From assembly GCA_049597955.1 (NCBI GenBank), contig JBMYND010000004.1, positions 106,870 through 170,869 of the forward strand: DNA of 64,000 nt, given 5' to 3'. Below are positions 27,131-35,398 of this stretch, in pieces (position 1 is the first letter of the stretch; every line of letters starts with the position of its first letter). Under the pieces are notes generated by a model. That model worked only from the letters and a program-made list of their open reading frames with translations. It was not told the DNA's origin and ran no database searches. This DNA is from JAYPAN01 sp049597955. GTDB lineage: Bacteria; Pseudomonadota; Alphaproteobacteria; RS24. A program made the position numbers and the translations under genes.

Positions 27131-28077
27131 ATGCCAAAAAACGCACGACCCAAAGCCCCTCTGCCAAAAAGCAGACCGGCGCGCCCGGCCTTGTGCAAAG
27201 GCTGGCCAATATTTTGCGTCATCTGGCGTTTTCCATTTTGGCAACGCCGGTCAATTTGCTGGTTGTTGTAATGCGTTTGGCCTGGTCGGGGCGGCGCGTG
27301 CGTTTGGCCAGCCTGGCATTGCTGACGGCTGGCGGGCTTTGGGTGGTGTTTACCCTGCCATCTTTGCAGGCCTATGCAGATACAGCGCGCGGTCATTTTT
27401 TGGAGATGACAGCGCGGGCCGGTTTCAAAGTGGCCGATATTACAGTGGAAGGCCGGATGCGCACTTCGCGCGATGATTTGCGCGCCGCCGTTGCGGTTGA
27501 CCCGCATTCGCCAATTTTTGCCCTTGATTTACAAGCCTTGCATGGGCGCGTTGCCGACCTTCCCTGGGTTCGACAAGCCATTATTATTCGCCGCCTGCCC
27601 AATATTGTGCATATCCGGCTTGATGAATATGAGCCTTTTGCCCTGCACCGCGACCGTGAGGGGTTGAGCCTTGTTGACCGGACGGGCGCGCATATTACCC
27701 GCAATCATTTGCGCAAGTTTTCGCATTTGCCGGTTTTTTCCGGCATTGGGGTTTTGCCGCATGCGGCTTCGTTAATGGACATGCTGCGTGGCTTTCCGGT
27801 GGTGCGCAATCGGCTTGTCGCGGCCCATTGGACGGGTGAGCGGCGTTGGACATTGCGGCTTGACCATGGCGGCGAGGTGCATCTGCCCGAAGCCGATGCA
27901 CGCGGCGCGCTTAATCGGCTGATGAAGCTCGAACGCGAGCGGCGCATATTGGCAATAGAAAATCAGGCGATTGACTTGCGCCTGCCCGACCGCGTTTTGC
28001 TGCGCCCCTATTCGCGCCAGTCAAAATTACCGGCAGCACCGGGCCAGCCGACAAAATCGCAGGAGGCGCAATCATGA
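27118..28077 (+). CDS. ftsQ: Cell division protein FtsQ
   Basis: A 319-residue bitopic divisome protein. A basic cytoplasmic tail of ~65 residues precedes a membrane helix (LASLALLTAGGLWVVFTL, about 68-85), then a POTRA domain (FKVADITVEGRMRTSRDDL to IRRLPNIVHIRLDEYEPFA, partly quoted) and the FtsQ beta domain (SLVDRTGAHI, HLPVFSGIG). It recruits FtsL/FtsB and links early and late divisome parts. ATG 27118 follows GGAGGA at 6 nt; an in-frame TTG at 27097 is less likely. It overlaps ddl and ftsA. Confidence 0.92.
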   Translation: MPKIDAKKRTTQSPSAKKQTGAPGLVQRLANILRHLAFSILATPVNLLVVVMRLAWSGRRVRLASLALLTAGGLWVVFTLPSLQAYADTARGHFLEMTARAGFKVADITVEGRMRTSRDDLRAAVAVDPHSPIFALDLQALHGRVADLPWVRQAIIIRRLPNIVHIRLDEYEPFALHRDREGLSLVDRTGAHITRNHLRKFSHLPVFSGIGVLPHAASLMDMLRGFPVVRNRLVAAHWTGERRWTLRLDHGGEVHLPEADARGALNRLMKLERERRILAIENQAIDLRLPDRVLLRPYSRQSKLPAAPGQPTKSQEAQS

Positions 28078-29360
28078 CGCAGCCGGTCAATCACAGGCAA
28101 TTTGCCCGTCGGCGTCCGGTCTCGCTGCGGCGTTCGACCATTGCGGCGCTTGACATTGGCACCAATAAAATCGCCTGCATGATTGCCGAGCCTTCCGATG
28201 AGGCTGTAAATGGTGAAAAACAGATTTCTCCCGGTCGCATTGTCGGGTTTGGCCAGCATGTGTCGGATGGCATTAATGCCGGTCAGGTGACGCATATGCG
28301 CGCCGCAGAAGACAGTATTCGGGCGGCGGTCGAAGCGGCGGAGCGCATGGCCGGTGTGGAAGTGCGCAATGTCATTATCGGTCTGTCTATTCCGCAAATT
28401 GAAAGCCATCGTTTTGATACCAGCGTCGCGCTGCATGGCGAACCGGTCAGCGAGGAGCATATGGAACATGCCATGCGCACTGTTTTCGAACGCTTCCGCA
28501 GCGATGACAGTGAAATCCTGCACGCCATTCCGGTGACTTATGCGATTGACCAAAGCGTTGGCCTATCTGACCCGCGCGGCATGTATGGGCATGGGCTTTA
28601 TGTCAACCAACATATGATGCGCGTGCCGGCCGGGCCGGTGCGTAATTTGCTGGCCTGTGTTGAACAATGCCACCTTGAATGTGACAAGCTGGTCGCCACA
28701 CCCTATGCCGGTGCGCTGGCCGTGTTGATGCGCGATGAAATTGACCTCGGCGCCTGGCATATTGACCTTGGCGGCGGCACGTCAAGCATTGGCGTTTATC
28801 ATCAAGGTGTGCCGGTCTTTATTGCCGGTATTCCGGTGGGTGGTGAACATATTACCCGTGATATTGCGCGCGGCCTCAATGTCTCCATGGTGATCGCCGA
28901 GCGCATCAAAACCCTTTATGGCAGCGCATTGGCCAGTCCGAAAGGCGAGCGCGACCAATTTGAATTGCCGGTGCTTGGCGGCGACCATCAGACTTTGCCG
29001 CGCAGCGATTTGACCAAAATCATTCGCCCAAGGCTTGAAGAAATCTATGAATTGCTGCTGTCGCGGGTGGAAGCGTCCAATGCCGGTCACCTTACTGGCG
29101 GGCGCATTGTTTTGTCCGGCGGCGGCGCGCAATTATCGGGCGCGCCGGAGCTGGCGCAGACGATTTTTGAAAAACAAGTGCGGGTCGGCCAGCCAATTCG
29201 CATGAGTGGCTTGCCGGAATCGGCGGGCGGCCCGGCTTTTGCAGCCTGCGCCGGCTTGCTGACTTATGCCGCGCGCAGCCAGCACGATATTATTTCAGGA
29301 GATGACGCCAATAGCGGGGCGTTAAACCGCTTGCGCAACTGGTTAAGGAGGAATTTTTGA
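28074..29360 (+). CDS. ftsA: Cell division protein FtsA
   Basis: A 428-residue actin-like ATPase that anchors FtsZ to the membrane. Visible are the phosphate-1 region AALDIGTNKIACMIAE, the SHS2/1C domain region around AERMAGVEVRNVIIGLS, and the second nucleotide site WHIDLGGGTSSIGVYHQG. The C-terminus NWLRRNF is the short amphipathic membrane-targeting helix seen in many alphaproteobacteria. The last codons use AGG AGG for the two Arg residues, which creates a perfect Shine-Dalgarno sequence (TAAGGAGG, 29343-29350) just before the stop; see the small ORF that follows. Confidence 0.95.
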   Translation: MTQPVNHRQFARRRPVSLRRSTIAALDIGTNKIACMIAEPSDEAVNGEKQISPGRIVGFGQHVSDGINAGQVTHMRAAEDSIRAAVEAAERMAGVEVRNVIIGLSIPQIESHRFDTSVALHGEPVSEEHMEHAMRTVFERFRSDDSEILHAIPVTYAIDQSVGLSDPRGMYGHGLYVNQHMMRVPAGPVRNLLACVEQCHLECDKLVATPYAGALAVLMRDEIDLGAWHIDLGGGTSSIGVYHQGVPVFIAGIPVGGEHITRDIARGLNVSMVIAERIKTLYGSALASPKGERDQFELPVLGGDHQTLPRSDLTKIIRPRLEEIYELLLSRVEASNAGHLTGGRIVLSGGGAQLSGAPELAQTIFEKQVRVGQPIRMSGLPESAGGPAFAACAGLLTYAARSQHDIISGDDANSGALNRLRNWLRRNF

Positions 29361-29512
29361 TGCACCCCTCATTAAAACAGCCTGTCCGTTCGGACATTGC
29401 GGGGGGAGGAGACCCGCACAGGCAATCGCCACCCCCGGAAAATGGGCACGGGTTTGGCGCTTCAATATTGTGTTCAACTGCGTCCATTTCAGATAGAGTG
29501 AAAAGGAGATAA
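29360..29512 (+). CDS. Small 50-codon ORF bridging ftsA and ftsZ (hypothetical)
   Basis: An ATG at 29360 overlaps the ftsA stop (TGATG) and lies 9 nt after TAAGGAGG, a perfect Shine-Dalgarno sequence. The frame stays open for 50 codons and ends in TAA at 29510-29512, three bases before the ftsZ ATG, so it fills the whole gap. The peptide starts MHPSLKQPVRSDIAGGGD and ends SISDRVKRR; it has no membrane segment or recognised domain. Its last codons (AAA AGG AGA) are the ftsZ Shine-Dalgarno itself. It may be a real small protein, a leader that couples ftsZ translation to ftsA, or a chance frame. Conservation is not tested. Confidence 0.4.
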   Translation: MHPSLKQPVRSDIAGGGDPHRQSPPPENGHGFGASILCSTASISDRVKRR

Positions 29513-29515
29513 GTC

Positions 29516-31477
29516 ATGAGTATTCAACTTACAGTCCCCCCGAAACGGGAACTTAAACCGCGCATTGTGGTCGTTGGCGTTGGCGGCGCTGGCGGCAATG
29601 CGGTGAACAATATGATTACCGCCGGGCTTGAAGGCGTTGATTTCGTTGTCGCCAATACAGACGCGCAAGCGCTGGCGGCCAGCAAATGCGAGCGCCGCAT
29701 TCAAATGGGCAGCAAGCTGACCGAGGGTCTCGGCGCCGGGTCAAATCCGGAAGTCGGGCAGGGCGCGGCGGAAGAATCCATGGCGGAAATTGTCGATGTG
29801 CTGCAAGGCTCCCACATGGCCTTTATCACGGCAGGCATGGGCGGTGGCACCGGAACCGGTGCGGCCCCGATGATTGCCCGCGCTGCCCGCGATGCCGGTA
29901 TTTTGACCGTCGGCGTTGTCACCAAGCCATTTGACTTTGAAGGCAATCGGCGGATGCGTTCGGCGATTGAAGGCATTGAGCGTTTGGCGCAAGAAGTGGA
30001 TACGCTGATTATCATCCCCAATCAAAATCTGTTCCGCATCGCCAATGCGCAGACCACTTTTGCCGAAGCCTTTGCGCTGGCCGATGAGGTGCTCCATTCC
30101 GGCGTCGCTGGCATTACCGATTTGATGATACATCCCGGCCTTATCAATCTCGACTTTGCCGATGTGCGAACCGTGATGAATGAAATGGGCAAAGCGATGA
30201 TGGGGACAGGCGAAGCCAATGGTGATAATCGGGCGATTGAAGCGGCAGAAGCGGCGATAGCCAACCCCTTGCTTGATGATGTCTCCATGCGCGGCGCACG
30301 CGGCGTGCTGATAAACATTTCCGGCGGTGATGACATGACGCTGTATGAGGTGGATGAGGCCGCCAATCGCATCCGTGAAGAAGTTGACCCGGAAGCCAAT
30401 ATCATTATCGGTTCGACTTTCGATGTTTCTTTGCAAGGGGCGATGCGCGTTTCGGTTGTCGCCACCGGCATTGAGGCGGCAGCGGTCGGGGCGACCGGCA
30501 CTTCGGCGGAAGCAGCCAATGTGATTGCCATGAATCCGGCAGCCGCTTCCGGCCCGCTGCCGGCTGAACCGGCCGATTTGGCGGGACAGACGGCCCAGCT
30601 TGGCGGTGAGGCACCGATTCCGGCAGCGATGACCGTTGCACCGGAATTTGGCGAGACAGCTTCGAGCGAAACAGCGGCAGAGCCGCCCGCACCCGGCGAA
30701 GGTGAATTGCCCGGCTTTTTGCGCGAGCGCCCTGTGCAACCCCCCAAACGCGATGTGCCAAAGCGTTCACGCAGCTTTCTCCAACGTGTGTTTGGCGGAC
30801 GCGATGACAGCGCCGTACAAGATACGCAGGCAGAGCCGCCCGCCGACAATAAGGGTGCTGGCCCGTCTGGCGATGTGAAGGCGCAAATGCCAATGGCAGC
30901 CAATGGCAGTGGCGGCGTTCAGCAAGTTCGCGGTGCGCTGGATGTGGCTATCGCCGAGCCGCAGCCGGAAGTCGCGATTGACACACAGCCGACGGAAAAA
31001 CCGGCAGAAGGCCCGCGCGAAGTGGCTTTGGAAAACCCTCAAATGCCACTCGACTCGGCCGTGCAAGCCGGATCGATTGACGATACGGGCCTTGCCATGC
31101 CGCGTATTAATGCCGCGCCGGCAGCAGGTGAGGGTGATTTGCTGCAACAGGATGAAGATGTCGGCAATCAGCCGGTGGAGCCAATGAGCCCGCCAAGCGC
31201 CGGTTTGGATTTGGGTGTTTCGGATGACACACCAATCGCACCGGCGGCCCAAGCTGTATCGCCAAAACCGGCACGCGCCAAGCCGAGCAGCCGCTCCGGC
31301 GATATGGTGGCTTCCGGCGGTGGGCGCAGCATGGCCAAATCCGAGCCAGTGCAAAACAGCCCTCAACAACCGATTTTGCAGACCAGCATGCAAACACAAA
31401 TCAATGTAGGTGGCGCGCAGTCAGGCCCATCCTATGATAGCGACCAGTTGGATATTCCAGCCTTTCTGCGTCGCTAG
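29516..31477 (+). CDS. ftsZ: Cell division GTPase FtsZ (long-linker form)
   Basis: The tubulin-like GTPase that builds the Z ring. Residues 1-~320 are the globular core: GVGGAGGNAVNNMI near the start, the tubulin signature GGGTGTG at 109-115, and the T7-type loop region (INLDFADVRTVM). Residues ~325-640 form an unusually long Pro/Ala/Glu-rich disordered linker, and the protein ends in DIPAFLRR (646-653), the conserved C-terminal peptide for FtsA and other partners. A second related motif, ELPGFLRE, sits at 397-404 and is followed by a basic patch. Total 653 residues, far longer than the ~380 of E. coli. SD AAGGAGAT precedes the ATG. Confidence 0.97.
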   Translation: MSIQLTVPPKRELKPRIVVVGVGGAGGNAVNNMITAGLEGVDFVVANTDAQALAASKCERRIQMGSKLTEGLGAGSNPEVGQGAAEESMAEIVDVLQGSHMAFITAGMGGGTGTGAAPMIARAARDAGILTVGVVTKPFDFEGNRRMRSAIEGIERLAQEVDTLIIIPNQNLFRIANAQTTFAEAFALADEVLHSGVAGITDLMIHPGLINLDFADVRTVMNEMGKAMMGTGEANGDNRAIEAAEAAIANPLLDDVSMRGARGVLINISGGDDMTLYEVDEAANRIREEVDPEANIIIGSTFDVSLQGAMRVSVVATGIEAAAVGATGTSAEAANVIAMNPAAASGPLPAEPADLAGQTAQLGGEAPIPAAMTVAPEFGETASSETAAEPPAPGEGELPGFLRERPVQPPKRDVPKRSRSFLQRVFGGRDDSAVQDTQAEPPADNKGAGPSGDVKAQMPMAANGSGGVQQVRGALDVAIAEPQPEVAIDTQPTEKPAEGPREVALENPQMPLDSAVQAGSIDDTGLAMPRINAAPAAGEGDLLQQDEDVGNQPVEPMSPPSAGLDLGVSDDTPIAPAAQAVSPKPARAKPSSRSGDMVASGGGRSMAKSEPVQNSPQQPILQTSMQTQINVGGAQSGPSYDSDQLDIPAFLRR

Positions 31478-31486
31478 GCAAAACAC

Positions 31487-31525
31487 ACCGGGTCTCGTGG
31501 GCAGATAGGCCATATGAGACCCGGT
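31487..31525 (+). terminator. Strong hairpin downstream of ftsZ
   Basis: A perfect 10-bp inverted repeat ACCGGGTCTC (31487-31496) / GAGACCCGGT (31516-31525) with a 19-nt loop begins 9 bp after the ftsZ stop. The bases after it (AATTGCCATTTTCTG) are only moderately T-rich, so it may work as a terminator or as an mRNA 3'-end stabiliser separating ftsZ from lpxC. Confidence 0.55.
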
Positions 31526-31668
31526 AATTGCCATTTTCTGATTTTCCCGTCTTTCTTACATTTTTGTAAAAATCAGCAACAAACTGTTATTTGTCATGAC
31601 AGGTGGGGCGTGAGAGAACACGGTCAGAAGTTTGGCATTGAAAAGCCGTTGCGGCTTGAAAGGAAGAC

Positions 31669-32682
31669 ATGGCCCCGCCACCTGCCACCGTTAATCAGAT
31701 TTACGAACGCTTTCCGGCGTCTGTAATGGCGTGTGCTTATGCGGCGGATGCCGGTGCTTCCAGCCCGGTGCATCAAACCACGCTGGCCCGCGCTGCGCGG
31801 TGTAAAGGTATTGGTCTGCATACGGGTCGCATGATTAACATGACGCTGCGTCCGGCCCCTGCGGATAATGGCATTGTGTTTGTCCGCAAAGATATGAAAA
31901 ACGCCGATGACAGAACCATTCCGGCGATTTGCGGCCGTGTGGTGGATGGCCGCCTGTCGTCGAAAATCGGCAACCAGCATGGCTGCGAAGTAAGCACGAT
32001 TGAGCATGTTATGGCGGCGCTTGCCATGCTTGGCATTGACAATGCTTTTATCGAAGTGAATGGCCCGGAAGTGCCGATTATGGACGGGAGCGCGGCGCCT
32101 TTTGTCACCATGCTGCGCCGTGCCGGAAAAGTTGAATTGGCCGCGCCGCGCCGCGTGCTGCGTATCAAAAAGCCGGTGCGGGTTGAAAGTGGCGATGCCT
32201 ATTGCGAATTGCTGCCGGACAGTGAAACCGTTTTTGAGGCGGAAATTGACTTTGAAAGCCGCGCCATTGGCCGTCAATCGCATATTATGAAATTGTCACC
32301 GGCCAATTATGATGAAAATGTTGCCAATGCCCGCACATTTTGCATGCAGGCGCAGGTAGATGCCATGCATGAGGCCGGATTGGCGCTTGGCGGCTCAATG
32401 GATAATGCGATTGTTGTCGATGAGACGCGGGTGCTGAACGAAGAGGGTTTGCGGTCGCCGCAAGAATTTGTCGAGCATAAATTGCTGGATGCGATTGGTG
32501 ATTTATATCTTCTCGGTCTCAATCTGATTGGGCGCTATCGTGGGTATAAATCCGGTCATGCGCTGCACCATAAATTGCTGGCGGCGCTTTATGCCAATCC
32601 TGATGCTTTTGAAATTGTGTCTCTGGCCAATGATTTCGACCGCAATGAGGATGGTCTGGCAGGCGTGATGGCGGCTGAATAA
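31669..32682 (+). CDS. lpxC: UDP-3-O-acyl-N-acetylglucosamine deacetylase LpxC
   Basis: A 337-residue zinc enzyme for the committed step of lipid A synthesis, so the organism makes lipopolysaccharide. Seen are GIGLHTG, STIEHVMAALAMLGIDNA with a zinc-ligand His, MDGSAAPF, and HKLLDAIGDLYLLG with His270 and Asp274 as further zinc ligands. The N-terminus has an extra ~35 residues before the first conserved strand; ATG 31669 is kept because AGGAAG precedes it and the next Met (codon 20) has no SD. About 190 bp separates it from ftsZ, so it likely has its own promoter. Confidence 0.94.
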   Translation: MAPPPATVNQIYERFPASVMACAYAADAGASSPVHQTTLARAARCKGIGLHTGRMINMTLRPAPADNGIVFVRKDMKNADDRTIPAICGRVVDGRLSSKIGNQHGCEVSTIEHVMAALAMLGIDNAFIEVNGPEVPIMDGSAAPFVTMLRRAGKVELAAPRRVLRIKKPVRVESGDAYCELLPDSETVFEAEIDFESRAIGRQSHIMKLSPANYDENVANARTFCMQAQVDAMHEAGLALGGSMDNAIVVDETRVLNEEGLRSPQEFVEHKLLDAIGDLYLLGLNLIGRYRGYKSGHALHHKLLAALYANPDAFEIVSLANDFDRNEDGLAGVMAAE

Positions 32683-32891
32683 GCCGGGTAATTGGCCGAC
32701 AGTGCCTATTTGTCGCGCTTTTTCCTTTTCAATCAGTGATTTCAATGTTCACAAGTCTTTTCTGATTATTGTGTCATGGCGCAACTCTATGTAAACTTGC
32801 CTCTCTTTACACATGCTGACAGCTATGTCCGTTTGGCAATCGCTTGAACACAAATAGGGCAGTTTACAGGGCTTCATACAGGATAAGGTAG

Positions 32892-33716
32892 ATGACATTC
32901 ACTTTACCATTTCGGGCAATTATTCCGGTCGCCCTGGCGGCGCTGACCCTGTCTGCTTGCGGCCCCACGGCGACATTGGATGCGCAATATATCGAGCGTC
33001 CGGTGGAAGTGATTTACAATAATGCGGTTGAGGAATTGGAAAACGGCAATCTGATTTTCGCCGCTGCCGAATTTGATGAGGTTGAACGCCAGCACCCTTA
33101 TTCATTATGGGCGCGGCGCGCCATGGTGATGGCCGCCTATACTTATTATCTGCAAAATAAATATGATGAGGCGATTGCCACGGCGCAGCGTTTCCTGTCG
33201 CTTTATCCGGGCAATCGGCAAGCCGCCTATGCCTATTATCTGATTGCCATGTCTTATTATGAGCGGATTTCTGACGTGAAACGCGACCAAAGCACGACGG
33301 AAATTGCCAAACAGGCGCTGATTGAGGTTATTCGCCGCTATCCGGACACGGATTATGCGCGCGACGCCATTATCAAGCTGGATTTGACCAATGATAATCT
33401 GGCCGGCAAGGAAATGGATATTGGCCGTTTTTATTTAAGAAAGGGCCATTTTGCCGCCGCCGCCAAGCGTTTTTCCAATGTGGTGAAAACCTATCCCACC
33501 ACCGCCCATGTGCCGGAAGCATTGCACCGCCTGACTGAGGTTTATTTGTCCTTGGGCATTCCCCAAGAAGCGCAAAATGCCGCCGCCGTGCTGGGCTATA
33601 ATTTCCCCGACAGCGAATGGTATGAAGACAGTTACCGAATTTTGGTAACCCGCGATTTGCGCCCGGTCGGCGATGAGAGTTCGTGGATTTCGCGGGCGCT
33701 GGAGAAGGTGTTTTAG
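32892..33716 (+). CDS. bamD: Outer membrane assembly lipoprotein BamD
   Basis: A 274-residue lipoprotein. The signal peptide ends in the lipobox LSAC, with the lipidated Cys at residue 22, then TPR-like repeats follow (AAAEFDEVERQHPYSLWARRA, YDEAIATAQRFLSLYPGN, partly quoted) in the usual BamD arrangement (also ComL/YfiO). It is part of the BAM machine that inserts beta-barrels such as the autotransporter in this window. A 209-bp gap precedes it in which I see no gene. It ends 9 bp before recN. Confidence 0.92.
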   Translation: MTFTLPFRAIIPVALAALTLSACGPTATLDAQYIERPVEVIYNNAVEELENGNLIFAAAEFDEVERQHPYSLWARRAMVMAAYTYYLQNKYDEAIATAQRFLSLYPGNRQAAYAYYLIAMSYYERISDVKRDQSTTEIAKQALIEVIRRYPDTDYARDAIIKLDLTNDNLAGKEMDIGRFYLRKGHFAAAAKRFSNVVKTYPTTAHVPEALHRLTEVYLSLGIPQEAQNAAAVLGYNFPDSEWYEDSYRILVTRDLRPVGDESSWISRALEKVF

Positions 33717-33725
33717 GAGCCCTCC

Positions 33726-35396
33726 ATGCTGGTATCCCTGTCGATACGCGACATTGTTCTGATTGAAGCGCTCGATTTGGATTGGCACAATGGGCTGTGC
33801 ACGCTGACCGGCGAAACCGGTGCCGGCAAGTCAATTTTGCTCGACGCATTGGGACTGTCCCTTGGTGCGCGTGGCGATGCGGCGCTGGTGCGTCAAGGCG
33901 CGGCGCAGGGCAGTGTCACAGCCGAGTTTCATATCGCGCCGCACCATACCGCCCATGCGCTAATGCAGGAAAATGGATTGTCGCCTGACCCGTCCGGTGC
34001 GCTTATCTTGCGCCGCCAGCAAATGGCTGATGGCCGCAGTCGCGCTTTTTGCAATGACCAAGCTATTGGTGTGGGGCTGTTGCGCCAAATCGGCATGGCG
34101 CTGGTGGAAGTGCATGGGCAGAATGAAAGCCAATCCTTGACCGATGCCGCCACCCAATGTCGTCTGCTCGATGATTTTGCCGGTCTGGGTAAAATGGTTG
34201 AGGCGGTTGCCGCGCTTTATACGGCGCGCGAAGCGGCCAGCGACGCGCTGGCTGCACATTTGGAGGCTGACAGCCGCGCTCGCGAGGAACAAGAATTTTT
34301 AACCCATGCGGTCGGCGAATTGGATGAATTGGCACCGCAAGCGGGCGAAGAAACAGCACTGGCTGATGAACGTTTGCTATTGATGAATGCTGAAAAAATA
34401 TCCGGTGATTTGACTGCGGCGGCAGACAGTCTGGGCGGTGACAGCGGCGTTGACAATGCGCTGAACGCCGCCTTGCGTCGGCTGGAGCGGGCTGCCGGTG
34501 AAGCGGGCGGCGCGCTCGACAATGCGGTCGCCGCCATTGATCGGGCATTGATTGAAGCAAGCGAGGCGCGCGCGGCGGTCGAAGAGGCGGCGGCCAAAAT
34601 CATCCATGACCCGACGCGCCTTCAACAAGTCGAAGACCGGCTGTTTGCCCTGCGCGGACTGGCACGCAAACATAATTGCGCTTGCGATGACTTGCCGGTT
34701 CTTGGCGAAACATTGCGCGCCAATCTGACCGCGCTTGATGACAGTGCCGGTGCAGAAGCGCGTCTGCGCCAATCCCTCACCGAGGCTGAGACCGCCTATG
34801 CCGACGCGGCCCTTGAATTATCCAAAGCACGACAGGCAGCAGCGCAGCAATTGGACAGTCGGGTCAATCAGGAGTTGCCGCCGCTTAAATTGGATGGCGG
34901 CGCTTTTGTGACGCGCATTGAAACCCGCAATGTGGCGCAAGGCGGCCCCTCCGGGCTTGACCGCATATCCTTTGAAGCGGCAACCAATCCGGGCATGGCG
35001 CCCGGCCCAATTGCCAAAATCGCTTCCGGCGGCGAATTGGCGCGTTTTATGCTCGCCTTGAAAGTCTGTCTGGCGGCTGAAAATGACGGATGCACGCTGG
35101 TTTTTGACGAAGTGGATGCCGGGGTCGGCGGCGCGGTGGCCGAAGCGGTTGGCATGCGCCTGCATGCTTTGGCGCAAAACGGGCAGGTATTGGTTGTCAC
35201 CCATTCACCGCAAGTGGCGGCGCGCGGCGATTATCAATGGCGTGTCAGCAAGGCGATTGCCGAAAATGGCGTGGCGACGCGGGTGGCAGCCTTGTCCAAT
35301 GATGCGCGGCTGGAAGAAATTGCCCGTATGTTGGCCGGTGCCGATATTACCGATGAGGCGCGCGCGGCAGCCGGGCGTTTATTGCAGGTCGGTTAG
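33726..35396 (+). CDS. recN: DNA repair protein RecN
   Basis: A 556-residue SMC-like ATPase for double-strand break repair. Walker A is GETGAGKS at residues 29-36; a long Ala/Glu/Asp-rich coiled-coil middle follows with the hinge-like HGQNESQSLTD region; the C-terminal half holds the ABC signature ASGGELARFMLALK and Walker B TLVFDEVDAGVGG, then VTHSPQVAARGDYQW. Length is normal. It is followed by ligA after 2 bp, so bamD-recN-ligA looks like one transcript. Confidence 0.95.
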   Translation: MLVSLSIRDIVLIEALDLDWHNGLCTLTGETGAGKSILLDALGLSLGARGDAALVRQGAAQGSVTAEFHIAPHHTAHALMQENGLSPDPSGALILRRQQMADGRSRAFCNDQAIGVGLLRQIGMALVEVHGQNESQSLTDAATQCRLLDDFAGLGKMVEAVAALYTAREAASDALAAHLEADSRAREEQEFLTHAVGELDELAPQAGEETALADERLLLMNAEKISGDLTAAADSLGGDSGVDNALNAALRRLERAAGEAGGALDNAVAAIDRALIEASEARAAVEEAAAKIIHDPTRLQQVEDRLFALRGLARKHNCACDDLPVLGETLRANLTALDDSAGAEARLRQSLTEAETAYADAALELSKARQAAAQQLDSRVNQELPPLKLDGGAFVTRIETRNVAQGGPSGLDRISFEAATNPGMAPGPIAKIASGGELARFMLALKVCLAAENDGCTLVFDEVDAGVGGAVAEAVGMRLHALAQNGQVLVVTHSPQVAARGDYQWRVSKAIAENGVATRVAALSNDARLEEIARMLAGADITDEARAAAGRLLQVG

Positions 35397-35398
35397 CC

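Noticed and set aside
29471..29490. Second partial copy of the 10.7-kb palindromic element upstream of ftsZ
   Set aside because: Only about 11 bases (GTCCATTTCAG) are shared and no second arm is present, so chance similarity is more likely.
32683..32891. Possible small gene or RNA between lpxC and bamD
   Set aside because: No frame with an SD, no tRNA-like or strong hairpin structure; treated as plain intergenic/promoter DNA.
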